A DNA stretch of 64,000 bases from Sva-07 sp963716095 (GCA_963716095.1 CAVQSV010000018.1:496001-560000), one strand, 5' to 3'; counted from the stretch's first letter, positions 1-8,545 are shown. Numbers and translations: made by a program. The notes: generated by a model from the sequence alone, not told the origin.

Positions 1-429
1 GTCGGCCACCACCTTGATCGTGTCAGCCACTGCGACACCGGGGATGGCTGCGTCGGCGCCGTCGATCACCGCGGTGATCGCCCGCCGGTACAGCTCGGAC
101 GACGCCAACGGACGCGCTGCGTCGTGCACGCACACGATCGTGGCCTCGTCCGGGACCGCGGCGAGGCCGGCGCGCACCGAATCGCTTCGGCTGGATCCAC
201 CGGCGATGGCCCCCTCCCGCTCGGCATCCTCGGGCGGCACCACGACCACGACCCCGTCGGACGCTTCGCGTGCGATGGCGATCGAACGATCGATCACGCG
301 AACGTCGCCCAACGCCTCGTACTGCTTGGGGGTGCCGAACCGACTGCCGCTGCCACCACCCACCACGATGGTCCAGATCTGCTCGGCAGGGGGCACATCG
401 GCGAAGGGTAGTACCGTGACCGATGTCAT
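1..429 (-). CDS. ispD: 2-C-methyl-D-erythritol 4-phosphate cytidylyltransferase (partial, 3' end outside window)
   Basis: It transfers CMP to methylerythritol phosphate in the non-mevalonate isoprenoid pathway. The visible 143 codons contain the CTP-binding loop GGGSGSRFGTPKQY near residues 23-36 and the family motif VHDAARPL about 100 residues in. The C-terminal half lies beyond the left edge. The ATG at 429 gives about 19 residues before the usual IWTIVVGGG start, so GTG at 396 is an alternative; neither has a clear ribosome binding site. The start overlaps that of the divergent CRP-like gene by 14 bases. Confidence 0.85.
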   Translation of the reverse strand, partial: MTSVTVLPFADVPPAEQIWTIVVGGGSGSRFGTPKQYEALGDVRVIDRSIAIAREASDGVVVVVPPEDAEREGAIAGGSSRSDSVRAGLAAVPDEATIVCVHDAARPLASSELYRRAITAVIDGADAAIPGVAVADTIKVVAD

Positions 430-1090
430 GGCCCATGAAGAGATCCTCGCCCGCACCGACTTCTTCGCCGATGCCTCGCCGGACGCCCTCAGCACTGTTG
501 CGGCCTCCGGCCACGAGCTGCATCTGATCCGTGGCGACGTGCTCTTCAACGAGGGCGACCCACCCGAGGCGCTGTTCCTCGTCCTTCGGGGACGGTTGGC
601 CATCGCCCTTGCGAACCCCATCGACCGCCGCGAGAGCGTCGTTGCATTGATGGAGGACGGCGATCTCTTCGGCGAGATGGGGATGCTCGACGACGGGCCC
701 CGATCGGCGATGGCCCGGGCGCTCGAGCCGACCACCGTGTTGTCGATCCCGTACGACAAGGTGCTCTCGATGTTCGACGAGAACCCCAAGCTGCTCTGGA
801 ACGTGGCGCGCCTGCTCGCGCAGCGAATTCGTGTGACCGACGAGGCGCTCGCCGACTCGGTGTTCCTCGACGTCACCGGCCGTACGGCCAAGCGGCTGCT
901 CGAGTTGGGCGACGGCACCGACGAGTTCACGCTGCCGGTCACCCAGGAAGAACTCGCCGGCATGGTCGGCGCGTCACGCGAACGGGTCAACAAGGCAATC
1001 GCCAGTTTCATCCGGCTCGGCTGGTTGGAGCAGAACGAGCGCACGTACCGGATTCTCCAGCGCGACCGCCTCGAGCTCCGCGCACGCTGA
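416..1090 (+). CDS. CRP/FNR-family transcriptional regulator
   Basis: The 224-residue protein has an N-terminal cyclic-nucleotide-binding fold, including FNEGDPPEALFLVLRGRLAI and GEMGMLDDGPRSA, the position of the phosphate-binding cassette. The C-terminal winged helix-turn-helix contains VTQEELAGMVGASRERVNKAI. GTG at 416 was chosen because AAGGG lies 8-12 bases upstream; ATG at 428 (MAHEEIL) lacks such a site. There are no FNR-type N-terminal cysteines, so cNMP binding is more likely than oxygen sensing, though the ligand is unknown. It is divergent from ispD with overlapping starts. Confidence 0.85.
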   Translation: MTDVMAHEEILARTDFFADASPDALSTVAASGHELHLIRGDVLFNEGDPPEALFLVLRGRLAIALANPIDRRESVVALMEDGDLFGEMGMLDDGPRSAMARALEPTTVLSIPYDKVLSMFDENPKLLWNVARLLAQRIRVTDEALADSVFLDVTGRTAKRLLELGDGTDEFTLPVTQEELAGMVGASRERVNKAIASFIRLGWLEQNERTYRILQRDRLELRAR

Positions 1091-1097
1091 CGTCACG

Positions 1098-1118
1098 CTT
1101 GGTGTCGGACACCAAGCA
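1098..1118. terminator. Palindromic convergent terminator
   Basis: GCTTGGTGT-CGG-ACACCAAGC forms a perfect 9-bp stem with a 3-nt loop. It lies 7 bases after the CRP-like stop and directly abuts the stop of the convergent dienelactone hydrolase, so it can serve both transcripts. No T tract follows on either side. Confidence 0.6.
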
Positions 1119-1790
1119 TCACATCGACCCCGACAGCCAGGTGTGAGCGCGCTGGAACGCGTCGGCGGCGTCGTCGGGTCGATGGGCCGGACGATCCGGG
1201 GCGTGAGCGAATCCGTGCTCGGCTTCGGGGTAGCGCACGACGTCGACGCCGGCAGCCTCCAGGGCGACCACGTCGGCGGGCGGCGTGTAGGTGTCGCGCT
1301 CACCGATGATCGCCAGCACCCGATCGGGGTGACCAGCAGCGAGGTCGTCGAGGGGCTCGCCCTGCGCAGGGCCCGCCCACACCTCAGGGAGCCTGATCAT
1401 GCCGTAGAAGCTGGCGATCTTCGAGAAACGATCGCTCCGAGCGGCCTTGAAGCAGTACATCCCGCCCATGCAGAACCCGAGCAACCCGACCTGGTCGCAG
1501 CCGGTGGCGTCGGCGGCCTCGATCAGGTCGCGTAGGTGGATGTCGTCGTCGAGGGTGGGCACAGCGGCGAACCGCGGCTCGACCTCGTCGCCCAGGTCCA
1601 GCCCGGGGAAGGGCTCGACCGCACACACGGTCATCGACCAGACCGAGGCGAGGCGCGCGACCATGTCATCGAACAGGGGGCGCAACCCGAAGATGTCCGG
1701 GGCGATCACCAGCCCCATCGTCGGGTCGTTGTCGGAGTCGGCCGGCTCGGCGAGCTCGGCCTCGGTCCCAGACGGCAAGGTGATGCGCAT
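1119..1790 (-). CDS. Dienelactone hydrolase family protein
   Basis: This alpha/beta hydrolase of 223 residues has the nucleophile elbow GFCMGG, with Cys as nucleophile as in carboxymethylenebutenolidase. It also has the acid-bearing strand GERDTYTP and the late His motif EAEHGF. Family members hydrolyse dienelactones in aromatic degradation, but many actinobacterial paralogues have other ester or lactone substrates, so the substrate is open. ATG at 1790 (MRITLPSG) is preferred over the upstream TTG at 1808 because AGGG precedes it. The F420-type oxidoreductase lies upstream on the same strand, separated by a strong palindrome. Confidence 0.85.
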   Translation of the reverse strand: MRITLPSGTEAELAEPADSDNDPTMGLVIAPDIFGLRPLFDDMVARLASVWSMTVCAVEPFPGLDLGDEVEPRFAAVPTLDDDIHLRDLIEAADATGCDQVGLLGFCMGGMYCFKAARSDRFSKIASFYGMIRLPEVWAGPAQGEPLDDLAAGHPDRVLAIIGERDTYTPPADVVALEAAGVDVVRYPEAEHGFAHAPDRPAHRPDDAADAFQRAHTWLSGSM

Positions 1791-1830
1791 GCGACAAACC
1801 CTAGGCAACCCGGCCCCGTCGATCAGCCCC

Positions 1831-1869
1831 GAGTGTTACTCGTGGTGTCAGACACCACGAGTAACACTC
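1831..1869. terminator. 39-bp near-perfect palindrome (19-bp arms, 1-nt centre)
   Basis: Arms GAGTGTTACTCGTGGTGTC and its exact reverse complement flank a single A. It overlaps the last two bases of the luciferase-like gene's stop codon and lies 41 bases upstream of the dienelactone hydrolase start. It is probably a terminator separating the two genes. The central GGTGTC-N-GACACC core recurs at other gene ends here. Confidence 0.6.
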
Positions 1870-2863
1870 AGCGGGCGAAGGTGTCGATCATCAGGTGGAC
1901 ATCGGCGGCGAGGGGATACAGGATCGGACACGTACAGCCGGCGGCGACGTATTCGTCGACCTTGGCGCGAACCTCGTCGGGGGTACCCGACGCTGTGATC
2001 ATCTGCACGATCTCGTCGGGAACGAGCTTGCTCGCGGCGACCACCTGGTCGTGCGTCGCCGGCCACGTGAGGACCTTGCCGATCTCGTCGAGGAGTTCCT
2101 GAGGCACCCCCGACGCCTTCATGATGTGGGGCTGCTGACCGAGGTACTGGGTGACGAGCAGACGGGCCGCGTCGAGAGCGGCCCCACGGTCGTCGTCGAC
2201 CGAGCACACCACCAGCTGCGGACGATCGATGTCGTCGAGGCTGCGCCCCGCCTTCGCAGCACCGCGGGCCAACGCCTCGAGCGCTCCCACGTTGTAGCTC
2301 GGCGAGACCAGGTAGTTGAGTACGGCGCCGTCGGCGATCTCGCCGGTGAGTTCCATCATCTGCATCCCGGTGGCGCCGATGTAGATCGGCACGTCCTTGG
2401 GGCGACGCGGTTGATGCACGTAGTCGAGTTCCACCCCATCGAGCTGCACGTGGTAGCCGTCGAGCGTGACCGTCTCGTTCGCGAGGAGCCCGCGGGTCGC
2501 ATCGACCACCTCTCGCATCACCTTCAACGGTCGGGACCGATCGATACCGACCTTCGCCGCCAACGGATCCCACCATGCACCGAGCCCGCAGATCATCCGG
2601 CCCGGGGCCAGGTCGTCGAGCGTCGAGAACGTCGAGGCGAGTCGTGCTGCGTTTCGGGTCCAGATGTCGATCACGCCCGAGCCGATCTTGATCCGGTCGG
2701 TGCTGGCAGCGAATGCAGCCATCGGCACGACCGCGTCACGAACGAGGCGGCTGTCGGCCTGCCACACCGCATCGAAGCCCTTCGCCTCGGCGTAGCGAAC
2801 GAGCTCGATGCCGTGGCGGATGTCGTGGGCGTCCTGGAGATACAGCGCAACCGGATACGTCAT
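1868..2863 (-). CDS. LLM-class, probably F420-dependent, oxidoreductase
   Basis: This 331-residue TIM barrel belongs to the bacterial luciferase / methylene-H4MPT reductase superfamily. Features include the early strand VALYLQDAHD, IKIGSGVIDIWTRNA (the usual cofactor-side loop), APGRMICGLGAWW, and VPIYIGATGMQMMELTGEIADG. Such enzymes in actinobacteria mostly move hydride to or from F420; the substrate cannot be read. ATG at 2863 (MTYPVALYL) fits the family start; an upstream in-frame start at 2899 would add a non-conserved tail. A palindrome ends the gene. Confidence 0.8.
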   Translation of the reverse strand: MTYPVALYLQDAHDIRHGIELVRYAEAKGFDAVWQADSRLVRDAVVPMAAFAASTDRIKIGSGVIDIWTRNAARLASTFSTLDDLAPGRMICGLGAWWDPLAAKVGIDRSRPLKVMREVVDATRGLLANETVTLDGYHVQLDGVELDYVHQPRRPKDVPIYIGATGMQMMELTGEIADGAVLNYLVSPSYNVGALEALARGAAKAGRSLDDIDRPQLVVCSVDDDRGAALDAARLLVTQYLGQQPHIMKASGVPQELLDEIGKVLTWPATHDQVVAASKLVPDEIVQMITASGTPDEVRAKVDEYVAAGCTCPILYPLAADVHLMIDTFAR

Positions 2864-2957
2864 CACCGCAGCTTCCCACGGCGTTGGCGGCGCCGCCAAC
2901 GATGGGCGGTTCGGTCGAAGTCGTCGCTAGCGTCCTGCGTCGAGGTCCCCCCACCCC

Positions 2958-4103
2958 ATGTTTCTCGCTTTCAAGGAAATGGCCCGCGCCAAAGTGCGCT
3001 TCGCGTTGCTCATCGCGGCGATCGCGCTGCTGGTCTTTCTCATCCTGTTCCAGCAGTCGTTGCAGAACGGGCTGATCAACGGCTTCATCGGTGCCATCAA
3101 GGAGCAGAGCGCCCCCGTCCTCGTCTACAGCGTCGACGGCCAGCGGGTGATCCAGGGCAGCGTGATCACGCCACCGATGGAGGAGCAGGTCCGCAACGCA
3201 CCCGGAACCGGTGAGGTCGGCCTGATCGGCCAGGGCACCTTCACCGCTCTCCCGAGCGGCAACGACGACGACGAGGTCTTCGACACGACGATCATCGGCT
3301 ACGAACTCGGGCCAGACGGCGCCGGCATCGGCGCCCCGACCGATGTGACCGAAGGGCGACTCCCCGTCACCGACGACGAAGCGGTGGTGAGCGACGCCGA
3401 CGTCGGCCTCGGCTACGACATCGGCGAGACGGTCACCCTGCTGCCGGGAGGCAAGACGATCGAGATCGTCGGCCTCGCTGCGAACGCACAGCTCAACGTG
3501 TCGCCCACGTTGTTCACCTCCTACGACACCTATCTCCAGGCAGTCGCCAGCGTCAATCCGGATGCGGGCACACCGCTGCCGAACGTGCTCGGTGTGATTC
3601 CGGCCGAGGGCTTCACACCCGAGGAAACCGTCACGTCGATCAACGACCAGTCGCTCGAGCTCGACGCGCTCACCAAGGACGACGCCGCCGCCGAGACGCC
3701 TGGCGTCGCGCAGGTCCAGCAGTCGTTCAACATCATCTTCCTGCTGTACGGCCTCGTCGTGCCGTGCGTGACCGGGCTGTTCTTCCTGATCGTGACGTTC
3801 CAGAAGGCCAACTCGCTCACACTGCTGCGCGCGATCGGCGCACCGGCCGGACGACTCGTGTCGTCGTTGCTGATCCAGGTGGTCGTGATCATCGGCGCCG
3901 GCCTGCTGATCGGCACGCTGCTCTACTACCCACTGTCGCAGGGCTCGTTGGGCGGGCTCGCGCTCAACTTCGAGACCGGCGCGGTGATCTTCTGGTCGGT
4001 GCTGCTGATGACGCTCGGCCTGATCAGCTCGCTCGTGGCAGCCCGACGCGTGCTGGCCATCGACCCGATCGAAGCCACCACCGGACAGGGGGTGGGGTCG
4101 TGA
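2958..4103 (+). CDS. ABC transporter permease, MacB/LolCE (FtsX) type, first subunit
   Basis: The 381-residue protein has an N-terminal membrane helix (residues about 14-33), a large extracytoplasmic domain and three C-terminal helices (about residues 258-365), the FtsX-like layout. It ends with the typical cytoplasmic tail ARRVLAIDPIEATTGQG. It overlaps the second permease by GTGA and shares the cassette with an ATPase. The family moves lipoproteins, peptides or drugs out by a mechanotransmission mechanism; the cargo is unknown. No Shine-Dalgarno sequence is visible before ATG 2958. Confidence 0.85.
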   Translation: MFLAFKEMARAKVRFALLIAAIALLVFLILFQQSLQNGLINGFIGAIKEQSAPVLVYSVDGQRVIQGSVITPPMEEQVRNAPGTGEVGLIGQGTFTALPSGNDDDEVFDTTIIGYELGPDGAGIGAPTDVTEGRLPVTDDEAVVSDADVGLGYDIGETVTLLPGGKTIEIVGLAANAQLNVSPTLFTSYDTYLQAVASVNPDAGTPLPNVLGVIPAEGFTPEETVTSINDQSLELDALTKDDAAAETPGVAQVQQSFNIIFLLYGLVVPCVTGLFFLIVTFQKANSLTLLRAIGAPAGRLVSSLLIQVVVIIGAGLLIGTLLYYPLSQGSLGGLALNFETGAVIFWSVLLMTLGLISSLVAARRVLAIDPIEATTGQGVGS

Positions 4104-5203
4104 AGCTCGCACTCACCGAACTCCGACGGCGGCCCGGGCGATTCTCCGTCGCCGCAGTGATCCTCACGTTGATCGCCATCTTGTTGATGTTCCTCGGCGG
4201 CCTGCTCGACGGACTGATCGCGTCGTCCACCGGGGCGATCCGCGCGCAGAACGCCGACGCGATCGTGTACTCCGACACCGCGCAGGCCTCGTTCGTGCGC
4301 AGCCGGATCGAACCGCAGACACGCGCCGAGGTCGAGGCGGTCCCGGGCGTCACCGAGGTGGGCGGCATCGGCAACGTGCAGCTCGGCGCTCGCATCCCGG
4401 GCAAGGGCCCGCGAGACCTCGCCGGCGTTGCGTTGTTCGGCTACGAACTCGCCCCGGATGGCGTGCCCGACGCCCCGCCCGCCGGCCAGGCGTGGGCGGA
4501 CGACATCCTCGAATCCGACGGCGTCGAGGTCGGCATGATCATCGAGCTCGGTCCGGCACGTTCCCCGATCGAGATCGCCGGTTTCGTCAGCGACACGACC
4601 TTCAACGGGCAGGCAAGCCTGTGGGCGTCGCCCGACACCTGGCGCGACGTGCTCAGCGCCAACCGGCCCGACGCACAGCTCGGCCCCGACGTGTGGCAGG
4701 GGCTGATCGTCCAGGGCGAAGGCGACGACTTGCCCGCCGAGATCGATGCCGCAACCGGCGGCACCACCGAGTCGTTCACCGTCGACGAGGCGATCGACGC
4801 GATCCCGGGCATCCAGGAGCAGACGGCCACGTTCAACCAGATCATCGGCGTCACGATCGCGATCGCGCTGGTCGTGATCGGGTTGTTCTTCGCGCTCCTC
4901 ACCGTCGAGCGGACGAGCCTGTACGGCGTGTTGAAGGCGCTCGGCGCGAAGTCGTCGACGATCTTCGCCGGCCTCGTCGCTCAGGCCGTGGTCGTCACCG
5001 CGATCGCCTCCCTGATCGCCGGCACCCTCGTGGTGTTGCTCGACCTGTTGTTGCCCCCGGGTTCGATCCCGCTGCTGATCACGCCGGGCCGCATCATCCT
5101 GAGCACCGTGCTGCTCCTCGTTGCCGCCGTGCTCGGCTGCTCGTTCTCACTGCGGCGCGTGCTGCGCGTCGACCCTGCTTCTGCCATCGGAACCACCTCA
5201 TGA
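4100..5203 (+). CDS. ABC transporter permease, MacB/LolCE (FtsX) type, second subunit
   Basis: This 367-residue permease is a paralogue of its upstream neighbour. It starts with LALTELRRRPGRF and a membrane helix, then a periplasmic-type domain and a three-helix FtsX region (about residues 253-353), ending in LRRVLRVDPASAIG. GTG at 4100 overlaps the preceding stop (GTGA), indicating translational coupling. The two permeases probably heterodimerise with the ATPase at 5217. Confidence 0.85.
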   Translation: MKLALTELRRRPGRFSVAAVILTLIAILLMFLGGLLDGLIASSTGAIRAQNADAIVYSDTAQASFVRSRIEPQTRAEVEAVPGVTEVGGIGNVQLGARIPGKGPRDLAGVALFGYELAPDGVPDAPPAGQAWADDILESDGVEVGMIIELGPARSPIEIAGFVSDTTFNGQASLWASPDTWRDVLSANRPDAQLGPDVWQGLIVQGEGDDLPAEIDAATGGTTESFTVDEAIDAIPGIQEQTATFNQIIGVTIAIALVVIGLFFALLTVERTSLYGVLKALGAKSSTIFAGLVAQAVVVTAIASLIAGTLVVLLDLLLPPGSIPLLITPGRIILSTVLLLVAAVLGCSFSLRRVLRVDPASAIGTTS

Positions 5204-5220
5204 CGGGAACCACTTCATGA
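5200..5220 (+). other. Six-codon mini-ORF bridging permease and ATPase
   Basis: ATG at 5200 overlaps the permease stop (ATGA) and encodes MTGTTS. Its TGA (5218-5220) overlaps the ATPase start (ATGA). It arises from a near duplication of GGAACCAC(C/T)TCATGAC. It may keep ribosomes moving from the permease to the ATPase, which lacks its own clear binding site. Confidence 0.4.
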
Positions 5221-5921
5221 CCACCGCACCCGCCCCGGCCCCCACGTCGACCGCGTTGCAGCTCAACGACGTGCGCAAGGTGTACACGATGGGCGACGGC
5301 TCCGACGTCGTCGCCCTCGACCACGCCACGCTCACCCTCGGCTCCGACGAGATGGTGGCCCTGGTCGGACCGTCTGGCTCGGGCAAGACCACGCTGTGCT
5401 CGATCGCCGGCGGCATCTTGTCGGCCACCGAGGGAACGATCGTGGTGGGCGGCGAGGACATCTCGAACCACGACGCAAAGGAGCTCACCAAGTTCCGCCA
5501 GGACAAGGTCGGGTTCGTGTTCCAGTCGGTCAACCTGGTGCCGTTCCTCAACGCCCGCGAGAATCTGCTGGTGGTCGACGAGCTCGGCAAGCGAACCGGG
5601 GCGCCGGCAAAGGCACGCGCAGATCAACTGCTCGAGGAACTCGGCCTCGCCGATCGGGCCAAGAACCTCCCCTCGCAGCTCTCCGGTGGCCAGCGTCAGC
5701 GGGTGGCGATCGGGCGAGCGCTGATGAACGACCCGGCGCTCGTGTTGTTCGACGAGCCGACCTCGGCGCTCGACACCGAGCTCGGCGAGCAGGTGATGGA
5801 GCTGATCCGCAACGAGATGAAGACCCGCGGCACCGCGGCCATCGTCGTCACCCACGACGAGCGGATCACGCACTACTGCGATCGCAGCGTCCACATCATC
5901 GACGGCCGCCTCGAAGCCTGA
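5217..5921 (+). CDS. ABC transporter ATP-binding protein, LolD/MacB type
   Basis: The 234-residue ATPase has Walker A GPSGSGKTT, a Q-loop VGFVFQSVNLVP, signature LSGGQRQRVAIGRAL, Walker B LVLFDEPTSALD and the switch His in VTHDERI. The family powers FtsX-type permeases, here the two encoded immediately upstream. ATG 5217 (MTTAPAPAP) begins with a short Ala/Pro-rich tail before the conserved LQLNDVRKVY. A large imperfect hairpin follows the gene. Confidence 0.9.
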   Translation: MTTAPAPAPTSTALQLNDVRKVYTMGDGSDVVALDHATLTLGSDEMVALVGPSGSGKTTLCSIAGGILSATEGTIVVGGEDISNHDAKELTKFRQDKVGFVFQSVNLVPFLNARENLLVVDELGKRTGAPAKARADQLLEELGLADRAKNLPSQLSGGQRQRVAIGRALMNDPALVLFDEPTSALDTELGEQVMELIRNEMKTRGTAAIVVTHDERITHYCDRSVHIIDGRLEA

Positions 5922-5926
5922 GGTGG

Positions 5927-5989
5927 CCCCCTCTGCCCTGGGCAGCGGGAACCGTGAGAACTTCGGTTCCCCGTGCCCAGGGCAGGGGG
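5927..5989. terminator. Large imperfect inverted repeat after the ABC operon
   Basis: Arms of about 27 bases, CCCCCTCTGCCCTGGGCAGC continuing to GGGAACCG, and their imperfect complement pair around a short AT-richer centre. It begins six bases after the ATPase stop. A second smaller palindrome (CCGTGGTC...GACCACGG) follows near 6006-6029. It is likely a terminator for the 2958-5921 operon. Confidence 0.5.
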
Positions 5990-6105
5990 AACCGAATCCC
6001 GGTTGCCGTGGTCGCCGGTGACCACGGCCCAACCATCGTGGGCACTGCCCGAGATTCGCTTGCTGTTCATGTGGGAGTGTCACCGCCCTCCGGCATGATC
6101 GGGGG

Positions 6106-7083
6106 ATGTCATCAGCGATCCAGGCCAAGGAGCTCAGGCGCACCTTCGGCGACAACCACGCCGTCGACGGCATCGAACTCGACGTGCCCTACGGCGAGAT
6201 CTACGGCTTCCTCGGCCCGAACGGCGCCGGCAAGTCCACCACCGTCAAGATGCTCTGCACACTGCTCGGCATCACCTCGGGCACGGCCTCCGTCTGCGGC
6301 TTCGACGTCGCGACCCAGACCAGCGACATCCGGTTGCGGATCGGGGTGGCGTTGCAGGACTCCTCCATCGACGGCAAACAGACCGGCCGCGAGATGCTCA
6401 ACCTGCAAGGCCGGCTGTACGGATTGACCGCCGCCAACATCGCCTCGCGGATGGACGACGTGATCGGTCTGGTCGACATCGGCTCCGCGATCGATGATCG
6501 TGTCGAGTCGTACTCGGGCGGCATGAAGCGCCGCCTCGACCTGGCGATGTCGCTGATCCATCGACCCCAGGTGCTGTTCCTCGACGAGCCGACCACCGGC
6601 CTCGACCCGGCGAGCCGGTCGTCGGTGTGGGCGGAGGTGCGTCGGTTGAACCGCGAGAACGGCATGACGATCTTCCTGACGACGCAGTACCTCGAAGAGG
6701 CCGACGAACTCGCCGATCGTGTCGGCATCATCGCCAACGGCCTGATCGTCGCCGAGGGCGCGCCGAGCGAATTGAAGCGAGAGATCGGCGCCGACGTGAT
6801 CCAGGCCGAGGTCGACGGCGACCCGGCGCTCGCCGCCGATGCGGTCAGGGCGATCGACGGCATCGACGAGGTTCAGATCCACAACAACGAACTCGCCGTG
6901 GCGACGTCGAATGGCGCCGGGCTGATCGCTCAGGTGGCGGTGGCGCTCAACGGGTGCGGCGTCCCGGTTCGTTCGCTGACCCTGCGGACGCCGACGCTCG
7001 ACGACGTGTACCTGGACGTGACCGGCACCCACTTCGCCGGCGACGAGTCCACCGACAGCCCGACCCAGGAGGTTGCATCATGA
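6106..7083 (+). CDS. ABC transporter ATP-binding protein, DrrA type
   Basis: The 325-residue ATPase has Walker A GPNGAGKSTT, signature YSGGMKRRLDLAMSL (the DrrA/daunorubicin form), Walker B VLFLDEPTTGLDPASR and the switch TTQYLEEADEL, with Gln where most ABC proteins have His, as in DrrA. The C-terminal about 90 residues match the accessory domain of this family. It partners with the ABC-2 permease at 7080, which it overlaps by ATGA. The likely role is drug or lipid export. GGGGG directly precedes the ATG. Confidence 0.9.
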   Translation: MSSAIQAKELRRTFGDNHAVDGIELDVPYGEIYGFLGPNGAGKSTTVKMLCTLLGITSGTASVCGFDVATQTSDIRLRIGVALQDSSIDGKQTGREMLNLQGRLYGLTAANIASRMDDVIGLVDIGSAIDDRVESYSGGMKRRLDLAMSLIHRPQVLFLDEPTTGLDPASRSSVWAEVRRLNRENGMTIFLTTQYLEEADELADRVGIIANGLIVAEGAPSELKREIGADVIQAEVDGDPALAADAVRAIDGIDEVQIHNNELAVATSNGAGLIAQVAVALNGCGVPVRSLTLRTPTLDDVYLDVTGTHFAGDESTDSPTQEVAS

Positions 7084-7907
7084 GCGCCCCGGCCATCACC
7101 CAGTCCACCGCCGATCCCACGGCGTACCAGCCACTGGCGCGGCGGGCCCCTGCGGTCCACGACTTCGTGACCATTGCGAGCCGGTCGGTTCGCGGCGTGT
7201 TCCGTGAGCCGGAGTTCTTCATTCCGGCCCTGATCGTTCCGGTCTTCTTCTTCGTGGTGAACGTCGGCGCCTTGCAGGACTTCGCCGAGCAGAGCGGCAC
7301 CGTCGTCGACTTCAAGGCGTTCCAGCTGCCGGTCGCCATCATCTTCGCAGTGACCGGGGTGTCGAGAGCGAGCGCACTCGTCACCGACATCCAGAGCGGG
7401 TACTTCGATCGCTTGTTGCTCACACCGATCCGGCGACCGATGCTCCTGCTCGGGCTGATGGCAGCAGACATCGTCTCGATCGTGCTGTTGACGATCCCCG
7501 TGCTGCTCCTCGGATTGGCGCTGGGGGTCAGCTTCCAGACCGGCGTCCTCGGGATGGTCGTGTTCATTGCGTACGGCGCCATGTGGGGGCTCGCCTTCGC
7601 CGGGTTCCCGTACGCGATCGCGCTGAAGACCGGCAACCCGGCAGCGGTGAACTCGAGCTTCATCCTGTTCTTCCCGTTTGCCTTCCTCACCACGTCGTTC
7701 CTCCCGCAGGAGGCGCTCACCGGATGGCTCGAAACGATCGCCACGTACAACCCGGTGACCTATGTCCTCGAAGGATTGCGCAGTCTGATCAGCGTGGGCT
7801 GGGACTGGGAAGCGTTGGCGAAGGGCGCCGGTGCGTCGCTCGCCCTCATGGTCATCAGCTTCGGTCTGGCGAGCATGGCCATGCGGGGGCGCATCGCCAA
7901 GGACTGA
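7080..7907 (+). CDS. ABC-2 type permease, DrrB family
   Basis: This 275-residue membrane protein has about six hydrophobic helices and the ABC-2 coupling region SRSVRGVFREPEFFIPALIV near residues 33-52. Typical family features include SGYFDRLLLTPIRR and FLPQEALTGWLETIATYNPVTYVLEGLR. It is translationally coupled to the ATPase. No dedicated regulator lies adjacent. Confidence 0.9.
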   Translation: MSAPAITQSTADPTAYQPLARRAPAVHDFVTIASRSVRGVFREPEFFIPALIVPVFFFVVNVGALQDFAEQSGTVVDFKAFQLPVAIIFAVTGVSRASALVTDIQSGYFDRLLLTPIRRPMLLLGLMAADIVSIVLLTIPVLLLGLALGVSFQTGVLGMVVFIAYGAMWGLAFAGFPYAIALKTGNPAAVNSSFILFFPFAFLTTSFLPQEALTGWLETIATYNPVTYVLEGLRSLISVGWDWEALAKGAGASLALMVISFGLASMAMRGRIAKD

Positions 7908-7921
7908 TCCTGAGTCACAGG

Positions 7922-7950
7922 TTGTCAGGATTTGTGAACGGATATACAGT
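7922..7950 (+). promoter_or_regulatory. Probable sigma-70 type promoter of hsp20
   Basis: TTGTCA (7922-7927) is followed by a 17-base spacer and TACAGT (7945-7950). It lies about 45 bases before the hsp20 start. No CIRCE element or HspR (HAIR) site is recognisable around it. The same TACAGT -10 with a 17-base spacer occurs before the padR-like gene. Confidence 0.45.
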
Positions 7951-7993
7951 GTCTTGCATCAGCAACACCACTCACCTTTCTTCAGGAGGCATC

Positions 7994-8437
7994 ATGCTCG
8001 TCCAGAATTCCCCGTTCCGTGAACTCGACAATCTGTTCAACCAGGCCTTCAGCGGCGATGCCCGCCGGGCTGCCGGCCGCCCGATGCCGATGGACGCGTA
8101 TCGCCGCGACGACAACGTCTGGGTGCATCTCGACCTCCCCGGCGTGACCGCCGATTCGGTCGACATCTCCGTCGAGCGCAATGTCCTCACCGTCAGCGCC
8201 GAGCGCAGCTATCAGCGCCAGGAGGGCGACCGCCTCTACTTCGACGAGCGCCCCGAGGGTGCGTTCCGTCGCCAGGTCAGCCTGGGCGAGGGTCTCGACG
8301 CCGACGGCATCGAGGCCGACTACACCGACGGCGTCCTGACTCTGCGCATCCCCGTGGTCCCGCAGGCCCAGCCCCGCAAGATCAACGTGAGCTCCGGCCA
8401 GACCGCCCTCGACACGAGCTCCACCGACGCCGACTGA
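7994..8437 (+). CDS. Hsp20/alpha-crystallin small heat shock protein
   Basis: The 147-residue ATP-independent holdase has a short N-terminal arm (SPFRELDNLFNQAF). The alpha-crystallin domain spans about residues 35-125, with DDNVWVHLDLPGVTADSVDIS, VLTVSAER and the near-canonical YTDGVLTLRIP (the A-x-x-x-G-V-L motif). The C-terminal tail lacks a clear I-x-I motif. AGGAGG lies 5 bases before the ATG. It has its own promoter and is not part of the ABC operon. Confidence 0.93.
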   Translation: MLVQNSPFRELDNLFNQAFSGDARRAAGRPMPMDAYRRDDNVWVHLDLPGVTADSVDISVERNVLTVSAERSYQRQEGDRLYFDERPEGAFRRQVSLGEGLDADGIEADYTDGVLTLRIPVVPQAQPRKINVSSGQTALDTSSTDAD

Positions 8438-8466
8438 CCGGCCCCACCCCCAGGGCCACGTCGCCG

Positions 8467-8493
8467 CCACCACCACCACCACCACCACCACCA
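8467..8493. repeat. (CCA)9 trinucleotide microsatellite
   Basis: Nine perfect CCA units lie between hsp20 and the palindromic repeats. Outside any gene. Confidence 0.9.
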
Positions 8494-8545
8494 CGTTTGC
8501 GTTGCACTTCGGAAGGAACGCCCCGGCCGAAGTGCAACACGAACG
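8494..8545. repeat. Interspersed intergenic palindrome, copy 1
   Basis: It starts ACGTTTGCGTTGCACTTCGG and ends with the approximate complement CCGAAGTGCAACACGAACG. It belongs to a family of eight elements in this window whose ends read CGTT(T/C)G(C/T)GT and whose arms close on a GC-rich centre. The unequal ends (TTTGC versus TTCGTG) recur between copies. Confidence 0.75.

Noticed and set aside
7908..7993. CIRCE or HspR operator before hsp20
   Set aside because: Neither TTAGCACTC/GAGTGCTAA nor CTTGAGT/ACTCAAG is present.
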